From positions 16,384,211-16,448,210 of the forward strand of contig CM075104.1 of the NCBI GenBank assembly GCA_037576195.1: a DNA stretch of 64,000 nucleotides. The letters run 5' to 3'. The notes beneath the pieces were generated by a model, which made no database searches, had not been told where the DNA came from, and saw only the letters and a list, made by a program, of their open reading frames with translations. A program made the position numbers and the translations under genes. Positions 56,211 to 64,000 of this stretch are shown here, in pieces. Origin of the DNA: Phytoseiulus persimilis (taxonomy: Eukaryota > Arthropoda > Arachnida > Mesostigmata > Phytoseiidae). How positions within the stretch are numbered: position 1 is the stretch's first letter; every line of letters begins with the position of its first letter.

Positions 56211-56800
56211 CCGACAGCACCACAATGTCGCGTCTATTCAACGATGGTTCGCAGGTGAGAGGGTGCACTCTTGGGATGAAGAGCTCGAATAACTGCTCCG
56301 CGTCTGCTCGCCTTATGATTTGCCAATCCCAAGGGCCCTGATAACTGGAGGAGGCTGTATCCCTTATCCGATGACAGGGTCATGATCTGGATCGGCGACT
56401 CGAAGTACCCGCATCCAGTGGGTACTTCTTCAGCGGTACTTTCAAGCCCTGTTCAAGCCGGTCAATGAGAACCGTCAACACTCTCGCGCTTGAAAGAGGG
56501 AAGCTGTCGAAACTTGAGCGTGATGAGATGATTTGTGGATCTGCATGACCCTCCGACAGCCTAATCCTGTTGATTCCGAAAGTAAACGGTACGTGGAGAA
56601 TGACCACGGACTACCATTTCATCAAAGAACGAACAGGACTGATGAACTGGCCTGCGACTACCAAGCATTGATGCGACTACCAATGAAGCGGGCAGTTTCC
56701 GAATGAGAGGTAACGCGCGTGGGATGGATTATATGAAGCGGCCGCGACACGTGAGCAGCAACATTTTGTGCGAGTCTCTTCGGCACTCTGGTAGCTAGTA
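56211..56800 (+). repeat. Repeated segment L, copy 2
   Basis: This is homologous to 1-480 at the window start. It lies between gene Z and the DDE_Tnp_4 fragment, whereas in copy 7 those two are adjacent; L may therefore be an insertion or be lost in copy 7. No gene is supported within it. Confidence 0.55.
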
Positions 56801-56849
56801 GGTCTTGGTGGAAAATATCTGTCAATACAGGAGAATCCGGGATGGAACT

Positions 56850-57200
56850 AGATCTCACGGCGGACCATACCCTCCTGGCTCTGCTCCATCAACTGTCTTC
56901 ATTCTATTGTGCCAGCTTATCCGAAACGTTTCGCATCTGCCGCATGAGGCCCGGAGCTTCATTGAACATGGTCTGACGGATTCAAGACGCCACCAAATGT
57001 GTTGTTCAGGAAGCACGCGATCTGGGGAGCTCCGATCTGGGAAACGAGGCATGATCCACTCGATGATCTAAGATGAGGTACTTTCTTGATTATACCATGC
57101 ACTGCTTCCACAGCCAATGGTATTTTCGTTACACATCGAGGGAGTCCATTCGGCCTAACAGTGATCCTGCTTCCGAGTGACTGCAGGAGATTGCAGAATA
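56850..57200 (-). pseudogene. DDE_Tnp_4 transposase C-terminal fragment
   Basis: On the - strand the reading is TKIPLAVEAVHGIIKK, then VSQIGAPQIACFL, a CSMKLRASCG region and, at the end, KTVDGAEPGGYGP. This matches the 34.8-35.1 kb transposase including its terminal AEPGGYGP piece, but is more degraded (VPHLRSSSGSC in place of RYRILNHRVDD by frameshift). It lies antisense to and downstream of gene Z, as in copy 7. Confidence 0.7.
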
Positions 57201-57299
57201 CCAGGGAAGAAAGGCGATCCGGCGTCAACGACGGAAAAGGAACCGAAGTGTCTTGCGTAGAGCGCGTTTTCCCCGCGGTTGTGAGCCGAGTAAGGCATA

Positions 57300-57830
57300 G
57301 CGAATAGGTGGCCGGCGATTGCATCATCACGGAGTTGTCGGATGTAATTATGAACGATGAGGGATGCGCAGATGTGGAAAATTCACGAGAATTATCGGAC
57401 TTGAAATGGGCAGGAATTATTCGAAGGTCTTTGTGGCTGTCCACATTGTTGGTCAGTGCAAGATCCAGGAGATTACAGCGCCGATAGTCTGGTTTGGTGA
57501 GGAGCTGGGAGAGTCCATGCGACTGGAGTGGAATGGTTCCTCTTTGGGAAGAGCCTCTCCAAAGAACGTGGCGGGGCAGAAGACCGCAGTCCAGTCAATG
57601 CCCATGAGGTTGAAGTCACCGCAGAAGATGAGGCTAGCGTCTGGCTGCAGTAGCGCATCAACTTCGTCAGGAAGAGTAGACATGCCAGTGGCTGCAGAAG
57701 GACAGGCTCATTGCGCGGAGGATGATGACACCCCAGCAGGCGATATATTTGACGTGATAGAAGCAAGTCAGTAGCACAAATATCCCTGATTGCGTGAAGG
57801 TCTACAGAAATACCGAACATAGGTGTGGGT
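57300..57830 (-). pseudogene. LINE C-like endonuclease remnant
   Basis: The - strand reads LIFCGDFNLMGIDWT, the signature of the APE-type endonuclease of CR1/Jockey-like LINEs, then the LLDLALTNN and ITSDNSVMM blocks, in several phases. It has the same orientation as the reverse transcriptase at 53.1-54.1 kb, which lies downstream. The two are separated by composite copy 10 and could be halves of one element split by rearrangement. Confidence 0.75.
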
Positions 57831-57893
57831 GGTTTCTATATGTTAAAATCTGTGATTTATCTGCATCTTCACCTGCTCCGGATGCACCCCGAC

Positions 57894-58012
57894 TGGGCCA
57901 CGGCGTCATGGGGGCCACGCCGTCGAGTGGGCCACGCCGTCAGGTGGGCCAGAACCTCAGGTGGGCTACGCCGTCGATTGGGCGAAGCCGTCAGGTTGGC
58001 TATAACGATGCG
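57894..58012 (+). repeat. Minisatellite, 17-base unit, seven copies
   Basis: Seven consecutive 17-base units can be laid out with consensus close to TGGGCCACGCCGTCAGG. The first five are the most regular and the last two are diverged. The period is not a multiple of three, so the open frames across it are not evidence of coding. Confidence 0.85.
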
Positions 58013-59206
58013 CCGTCGTCTCAGCGGACGCGCCTTGTTCTGTCACTTCGGAATCCGTCATGCTCATGCGCTGGGCCGTGATTCTGTTCCTCATGGGCTG
58101 TCAAATTCATTTTTTGTAGTATTTCGCTCAAGAACCTTCGACAAGATTGACAGAACTTCGATTCCGCGCGCCCTCAGCTTTGTGCCCCCTCGAGGGATAC
58201 AGTTGCTAGTCCTTATCATGATGCCCCTGAGCGGCAACGTGCCGACCTCCGAATATGCCGAATATTTGAGGTCACGCGGCGTGTCGCCTTCCCGATGATG
58301 TACAATAACACTGTATTCCATTTTCTTAAGTATGAAGCACGGCAAATCTCGACTTGAAATCCAATCATTCTTCTATTCATGATTTATCCGTTGGAGGTTC
58401 ACGATGAGTTCTCTGGGAACCACGCGAGAGAATTGGATGAGCGGCGCGCTAGGAAGTTGATTGTGATTTCCACGCTCTTCACTGAGGCGAAAACGGAAAC
58501 AGCCAGCTCTGTATCGAGCGGACAAAACGAGGATAGCCTGAAACCTTCAGTCCAGAAATGAAGCTGCGCAGTTTGGATGAGTCACTCCGACGTCCTCAAT
58601 CAGCAAGGTTGCACCCATGAACGATTTTTTCACGAAATTGAGAGTGGTGGAATATATGCCCAGCTCGGCAGAATCTACGCTGTGAAGCCCTGAGGGCTTC
58701 GTTGCTTTCGATTTCTCTAGCTCCCCTAAACTAGATCAACTGTTCGATCCAGTTGCGGTTTTACAATATCACAAGCGAGGTCATGGAGGAATCTAACTGG
58801 ATTTCCCCAGTCTGTGGAGTGTTGTGAAGTCTTTCCACGATGAGTTATCCAATGTTTACTTCAGAAAATAGTCAAAGGTACTCCAGAGCGACAGGGACAT
58901 CTTGATCGACGGCCACAACTGAACACACCACTGCGATCCTGAATCGGAGATTCCAGCCCCGACGTCATGAGGATCGGAGGAAACAACGGAAAGATGTCGA
59001 GAGATACGCGGTCACTATTCTTGTGCCGGGGTCGATGGCCGATCTCCGGTTTACAGAGGTGATGCCGGGGTAGATTCGACCATACTTCTTGGCGTCCACG
59101 TAAGTGGATCAAGGGGTCGACGGTCGCCCCTTGGGGGACGGCAGTCCATAAAGTTCAACGAAGTCGCCCCGGGGGTCGATGGATCAGTGGAGTTTGAGTA
59201 CCATTT
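58013..59206. other. Unassigned stretch
   Basis: No recognised protein, repeat partner or RNA gene is seen. Frames of 84 codons (58,345-58,091, -) and 60 codons (58,379-58,561, +) have no recognisable features. G/C-rich pieces with repeated GTCGATGG/GTCGACGG (59,027-59,185) are present but show no regular period. Confidence 0.4.
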
Positions 59207-59215
59207 GTTTAGATG
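59207..59215 (+). repeat. 9-base target duplication, left
   Basis: GTTTAGATG is repeated in direct orientation at 59,729-59,737, exactly outside the two ends of the foldback element. Confidence 0.65.
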
Positions 59216-59728
59216 CGTGTCAGTCGATTTGAGCGCGGATCGATTTGAGCGCAGTATCGATTCGAGGAGGAATATGGAGGATATGGAGGAAGAGGAAAAT
59301 CCCTCACCTTTCCGCCGATTGCAGACTACTCGATGATCAGAGAAAGTACGGTTGCTCGGGGTAATATGGAGAGGAGAATTTGGACGACGGCATGAGATAC
59401 CTCGGTGACGACATTTCCTCGATGAATCAGACGAAGGAACATAGCTTGGCTCGAGAAGGAGAGATGTTTTTGATGAGGTTAGGTTAGGTCAGGTTTCTGC
59501 TCTCCATATTCCACCGAGCAACCGTACTTTGTTTGTTGGTCGAGTAGTCTGCAATCGGAGGATAGGTGGGGGATTTTACTCTTCCTCCATCTCACACTCC
59601 ACACTCACAGCAGTACGAATGAATTCGTTGCGCTCAAATCAACTGCGCTTAGATCGACCTCGCTCAAATCAACTGCGCTCAAATCGATGCTGCGCTCGAA
59701 TCGATCCGCGCTCAAATCGAGTAGCACC
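59216..59728. mobile_element. Foldback / long-terminal-inverted-repeat element
   Basis: The left arm (59,216-59,378) and the right arm (about 59,498-59,728, reversed) are complementary over most of their length. The outermost 24 bases match with about four differences, followed by the shared TCGATTTGAGCGCGGATCGA. Further in, the arms share GCAGACTACTCGA and AAGTACGGTTGCTCGG. The right arm contains additional copies of a short GCGCTCAAATC motif. The centre (59,379-59,497) has no gene; a GGTTAGGTTAGG lies at its right edge. The 513-base element with 9-base duplications fits a non-autonomous MULE-like or FB-type foldback transposon. Confidence 0.7.
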
Positions 59729-59737
59729 GTTTAGATG
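59729..59737 (+). repeat. 9-base target duplication, right
   Basis: This is the second direct copy of GTTTAGATG, immediately after the right inverted-repeat end. Confidence 0.65.
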
Positions 59738-59876
59738 ATTCTGTCTGAGCGCAGGCGCCAAAGAACGGCCTGGTCACGATTCAAACATCGTCCCTCACGC
59801 ACTATTGGGATTGATACCAGTGAAGTGAGGGAAAAACCGCGGTGAGGTATGAGCGATGATCTTTTGTTCCACAATT

Positions 59877-62160
59877 ATTTTTTTTTTTGATAACAACAAC
59901 ACTTAGTTTATTTTCCCTACGGTATGGCATTGGGTAATTTACAGCGCGTAACTTTACAAACGCAGAACCGCGGACATTATCTTGCCGAGTGGAGATAGTG
60001 TTGTCCTGCAGATGACGTTCTTTACAGGACGAGTTGTTTTTCTCTCGTTTACATGAGTCCCACCTCAGGAGAATTTCAGTCTGTCATCAACATTCTGAGA
60101 TAGGTATTCCTTAAGTTTCCTCTCAAAGAGAGGACTCGAGTCGATCTGTCTGAGCTCTGCCGGAAGACAATTCCACACCTTGGCCGCCTTGACATGGAAA
60201 GAGTTTTGACCCAGTCTTGTATTTCGCCTTTCAAGCAAGATTAGTCTTGATCCACTTGTCCGCGTGTTTCTCTCCGCCCCGACCATCCTCAGATTCAGAA
60301 CCCTCGGTCCCACTCCGGTGATTTGCTCACGTAGACATTTGAAGACCTCGTACTTAAGGGCCAGTGGGAGTCGCAGTACACTGATGTTTCCATGGGTATT
60401 CGATTCTCCCCTGTTGTGGAACATAGCCCGCTTAGCCCTTCGTTGAATGGTGTGGAGTTTGCTCAGGTCGCTTTTCGCCGCCGTACACCAAAACCTCGCA
60501 CAGTGAGTTAGGTTCGAGTGGATGTATGCATCGTAGAGCAGCTTTCCTGAGGCATGCACCGTCGTCCTGCAGAGGGTTTTGCACACGTAGATACTTTTCT
60601 GAAGTTTGCTCCTTAGTTGTCTAATGTGCTCAGATGCACTGAGGCACCGTGCAGCCTGAGAACTTCGTTTTCGGAACTTTTTCTATTTGCCGGCCGTCAA
60701 GTTTTACACATAGTTCCGGCGTGGTTTCCCTTCTGCCCGAGAATATCATGTATTGTGCCATCTGAAGGTTTAGTTTCAGTCGATTTACTGCGCACCATTT
60801 CTGTATCTCAACGAGATCCGTTTGCATGATATTCTCAAGTTCGACATAGTTTTCCGTTTCGTAGATGACACTTGTGTCGTCTGCAAATATGTTCACTTCG
60901 CCTTTACACACAGAAGGAAGGTCGTTGATGACTGTGAGAAATCCTGAAGGTCCTCTCAATCTCAAGACATTGCTTCCTGTTTGACATGTATGAGTCCAGC
61001 AACTTCAGAGCTCGGTCTCCTACTCCGTATGCTTTTGTATTGGCCATGATGACGTCTTTTCCCACAGAATCGAAAGCTTTCTCCATGTCAATGAGCAAAC
61101 CGCCGCACAATTTCTTGTTGTCTGGACCGCTTCGTATCTGTTCTACAGTTTTGATGACTGTATGCTCTGTTCTCCTACCTTTCCTGTATCCGAACTGGTT
61201 TTCGAACAAGAGGTTGTTCTCCTCGAAGAACTGTTTTAGCTGTATCACCAGGGTGCGTTCCACTACTTTGTTTACCACCGGTAAGATCGATATCGGACGA
61301 AAATCGCCTGGTGTTCTTGGAGTTTTGACTTTCGGTATCGGAACACTCTTGCAGCTTTCAGGTCTTCGGGATACTCCGAAGTTCGAATGATGGTGTTGAT
61401 TCTGTGACTTACCGGGGCTTAGCTCTGGCCGAGCTCTTGATTGCATGAGCCGAAACACCATCCGGACCTGCCGCCGGGTTTCCAATTCCTCGGATGGATC
61501 CCAGGAGCTCGTCTTCGCTGCTTTCGCTGGAGTTTGATTCCTGTGCTTGCTTTCCCCTTATGTGTTTCACGATTTCTTGGGTATCACTCGTCTGACTCGG
61601 GTAGAAATCTTCACACGATATGAAGTACTTGTTGAGCGCATTCGTCCTGAGATCACCCTTGACCCACGTTGTGCCAACTTGTATCTCTGTTGGGAGAGTA
61701 GCAATGTCTTTCTGGTTCAAGCGCTTGAGGATCTTCCACAGGTTTTGTCCCATCGCCACGGCTTTCGACGGCTTGGTTTGTTCGTGTGATCTTTCTGCTT
61801 TCCTAAGACTTCGGACACACTCATTTCTCAGCAAGTTGTATCTTAAATTGAGGTATTTCGCGATGACTGAGCTCTTTCTCCTCTTCTTCTGTCCTTGCAG
61901 TCTTTTTCTCACTTCGACTCGTTCCTTCATTACTTTCAGAATATCACTTGTCAGATATGGTAGTGAGGGGCTATCAGTACTTCTGCCTTTTTCTCCTCGT
62001 GGCCCGATTGATATTATACTGCAAGCGTTCACTAAACATCGAATACGACTTGTGTGCTGATTTTCGGTCTCTCACCACGCTCCAGTCTTCTCGCTGAGCA
62101 TGAACATAGACCACAAGAGGTCGAGATCTGACAGCTTGGCCTTCTTGGCTCGGGCTGCCT
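59877..62160 (-). pseudogene. LINE D (CR1-like) ORF2, endonuclease missing
   Basis: On the - strand from about 62,160: a post-endonuclease linker (WSVVRDRKSAHKSYSMFSE, LPYLTSDILKVMKERVE), then reverse transcriptase with DFRPISILPVVNKVVER, LLIDMEKAFDSVGKD (motif A) and FADDTSVIYE (catalytic box, 60,888-60,874), then the tail AAKSDLSKLHTIQRRAK and VWNCLPAELRQID, ending at the stop beside 60,065. A roughly 185-base 3' untranslated part ends in an A tract (59,877-59,888 as T on the + strand). Breaks are frameshifts near 61,400 and 60,650 and a deletion near 60,970 that removes the PQGS box. No endonuclease sequence lies between ORF1 and the linker. Confidence 0.88.
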
Positions 62161-62854
62161 CGATAACGCTCCCCTTGGCTCCCGAGGTGGCTAGCCCCAC
62201 TTTCAGGAAGAACTTTTTCTTGCCGTCCAGCGTGGTTCCGAATCGCGACGCATGCACGACCTCACCTTGCATGAGATCACCGGATAGGGAGTCAAACACA
62301 GCCTCGGCTACTTTCACGGGCACCTCATTTTGCATGGGAGGAATGTTCGTCACAATCACTTCCTTCGTCGACTCTTCTGTGTTCTTGGGTGCTTTTTCCA
62401 GCGCTTTCACTCTGTCCTGGAGATTCGCCACTGTCTTCTTTAGTTTCGTCACTTCATCAAACTGGACCGAGTACATTTCCGCTATCGCTTGCACTTGGCT
62501 CAGCTTGCTGTCGAATTTCTTCTCGAGATCTGTCATCTTTCTCAACAGCTGCTTGAGAATACTATCTTTCGTGTGCTCATCCTGATCATCGTCAGCTTCT
62601 CCCTCATCCTCTGAGCAATCATTGCATGAAGCACAGACGTTTCCGTTGAGAGGGTTTTCGTCCTTCCCGAACGCGGCCTTTGAGAAACCGGCACATTTCT
62701 TGATTCTGTGTCGAAGCGAACCGCAGCGGCAGCACGTGGCACCGAATTGTGTTTCCACTTCCTGGCCACATGCCATACATTCATCGACTCTGTCTCGCGT
62801 CGGTTTGACCACCGATGTAGGCTTGCCTGTCCTCTTTGGTCTACACAAATTCAC
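62130..62854 (-). CDS. LINE D ORF1 protein, C-terminus lost
   Basis: This is a 240-260-codon frame from the ATG at 62,852-62,854. Near the N-terminus a cysteine-rich finger (CMACGQEVETQFGATCCRCG, then CAGF and CASCNDC) resembles the PHD/zinc-finger type ORF1 of CR1-like elements. An acidic stretch follows (SEDEGEADDDQDEH), then a coiled coil (ILKQLLRKMTDLEKKF to LQDRVKALEKAP), then an RRM-like part (EVIVTNIPP, EVVHASRFGTT, KKFFLKVGLA). ORF1 proteins bind the element's RNA and assist reverse transcription. The frame runs on into LINE D ORF2 linker sequence (SDLDLLWSMF) because of the deletion, so its natural end is missing. Confidence 0.8.
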
Positions 62855-63450
62855 TTAGTATTTCTGACAATTTTTTCAACTTTTCTGTCAGAGCTGTAGA
62901 ATCGTGGCTTGTTTACATGTCGCGGTTTCCGGCAGACTCTGATAAGTCTGATTTGAGGGATCAAGACGTTTCGGCCACGGGCATTCTTTGCCGGACAATT
63001 CGGCCCCAGGAGTTCCCGGTCCTAGCATGCCGTCCACGGACATTTCGGCACCTAACGGCGACGCTCATCGGTGCATGAGACTATGCATGGTGCTCATGTG
63101 TATAGAGACTTTTCATTGTTGTTGGGATTTCATGCTTCAACCTGGGTACGCGTTTTCCCGAAAACGAGGCTTTGCAACCGTAGACCCACGCCGCAGTGCA
63201 GAGGACCATCGCGACCGTTCAAACATACGGGCCGCTACAGAGGACGTATCTCAGCGAGCTCAAAGTGTTCGTGGGTCTTATGACATGTCTCCAGAGAGCG
63301 ACATCCGGTGAAGATACGGTTTCAAACAAGGCGAAAATGAGAAATCCGAGCTCCGGAAATATCACAACACGTCGATGTGACGAACGAAAAGTGAACATTC
63401 GATCCCTTTCGTCGACTGTTTCTCGTTCGTCCTCAATAGTTGTGTTGGGA
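62855..63450. other. LINE D 5' flank and unassigned sequence
   Basis: The first part is probably 5' untranslated sequence of LINE D; its 5' end and any target duplication could not be fixed. The rest has overlapping frames on both strands without recognised domains. Confidence 0.35.
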
Positions 63451-63640
63451 ATGGCGGCGAAGCGAGCAATCGGTGACGGGATTCGGAGGTTCCAGCGTGA
63501 ATGGACAGAGAAGTTTTCGTCGAGCTGGGAGGAAAACCAACGTGTTCGATCTGTGAGAAAACCCTGTCCGTCTTCGAGGAGTACAACCTGCGACGGCACT
63601 ACGAAAGCGCCCATCAAGGTGAGGAGACGCTCTCCGGGTG
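63451..63640 (+). pseudogene. hAT-type gene start with C2H2 (BED-like) zinc finger
   Basis: ATG at 63,451 starts MAAKRAIGDGIRRFQREWTE. After a one-base frameshift near 63,512 the sequence reads FVELGGKPTCSICEKTLSVF and EEYNLRRHYESAH. The cysteines (codons at 63,543 and 63,552) and histidines (63,597 and 63,612) form C-x2-C-x14-H-x4-H. The wording is typical of the N-terminus of hAT-derived GTF2IRD2/ZBED5/FAM200-like proteins, which use this finger to bind DNA. The catalytic part does not follow in the remaining sequence. It is distinct from the ZMYM1-like hAT at 1.4-2.9 kb. Confidence 0.7.
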
Positions 63641-64000
63641 GGGAAGATCGTAGCAAATGTCGAATCTCTGCTTCCATGGAAGCGATTCGGCGATTTTGAG
63701 CGCTCAAGATGTGCAGAGCCCTACTCGAACACTGTGGTCCACTCGCGGCCCGCCAGACGCGCGTTGCGGATAAATGATGATCTTAATGAACATCAGCTGG
63801 TATCCGAAGATCGCGAGTGAGTTCAGGGCCGAGATGACCAAGGCCGAAAAGTCTCGGCCGGAATCTCCAGGGCAGAAATGTCATGTACCGCTGACTTGTT
63901 GCTCCGACCCAGGTGGTCGTAGGATCTTGTTTTCCGTTGGAGGCTATTGCCACATCACAGCTCAGATTGAACATTGTGCATCACCGAACCTGGACGTCAT
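63641..64000. other. Unassigned right edge
   Basis: No continuation of the hAT protein is recognised, and only frames of about 60 codons are present on either strand. Nothing repeated within the window was noticed. Confidence 0.35.

Noticed and set aside
59476-59489. GGTTAGGTTAGG, resembling the arthropod telomere repeat TTAGG
   Set aside because: There are barely two units, located inside the foldback element. It is too short to claim telomeric DNA. A similar GGGTTAGGTTGG occurs near 39,706 and 52,708 by chance or within the repeat.
59852-63782. GATGATCTT at 59,852 and 63,777 as a target duplication of LINE D
   Set aside because: The right copy lies almost 1 kb beyond the likely 5' end of LINE D, and a 9-base match is expected by chance over this distance.
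1-64000. CRISPR arrays, bacterial operons, ribosome binding sites and rRNA genes
   Set aside because: No regularly spaced repeats with unique spacers, no rRNA-like stretches, and splice sites with broken frames throughout; the sequence is eukaryotic.

Overview
This window looks like nuclear DNA of a metazoan, most likely an arthropod. Nothing in it resembles a prokaryotic operon. Reading frames are short and broken, GT-AG introns of about 80-114 bases can be read, an AATAAA signal follows one gene, and the recognisable proteins are eukaryotic transposon proteins: hAT, mariner, a DDE_Tnp_4 (Harbinger/PIF-type) transposase and at least four non-LTR retrotransposons. The arthropod assignment is inference from the flavour of these transposons; no ordinary host gene is recognisable.

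Most of 1-57 kb is built from repeated, rearranged copies of one composite unit. Comparing copies gives a consistent order, named here with neutral letters: segment W, segment Y, an exon-bearing middle part, gene X, gene Z, and then (in two copies) an antisense DDE_Tnp_4 transposase. Copies lie on the + strand at about 2.9-9.6 kb, 10.0-15.8 kb, 15.8-17.9 kb, 44.0-48.2 kb and 54.8-57.2 kb, and on the - strand at 17.9-23.8 kb, 23.8-28.2 kb, 33.2-41.0 kb and 49.0-53.0 kb. The + and - blocks meet at 17,901/17,902 and near 48.25 kb, giving large convergent inverted duplications. Gene X is the best-supported gene: four exons with conserved splice sites, about 329 codons, open in four of eight copies, and of no family I recognise.

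Other elements interrupt or flank these units. A ZMYM1-like hAT pseudogene lies at 1.39-2.87 kb, with its 3' end re-used twice at unit boundaries. A mariner remnant sits in gene Z at 9.6 and 48.9 kb. LINE A (29.0-33.1 kb) is interrupted by a smaller LINE fragment with a 15-base target-site duplication and a poly(A) tail. LINE C is split into a reverse transcriptase part (53.1-54.1 kb) and an endonuclease part (57.3-57.8 kb).

From 57.9 to 64 kb the composite unit is absent. This part holds a 17-base minisatellite, a foldback element with a 9-base target duplication, a CR1-like LINE lacking its endonuclease on the - strand, and the zinc-finger start of a second hAT gene. The stretch 41.0-44.0 kb is the main low-copy part and holds only unidentified short frames.

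The genes do not form a metabolic system. The picture is of mobile elements, and possibly one large multi-gene DNA transposon family, that have been duplicated, inverted and interrupted.
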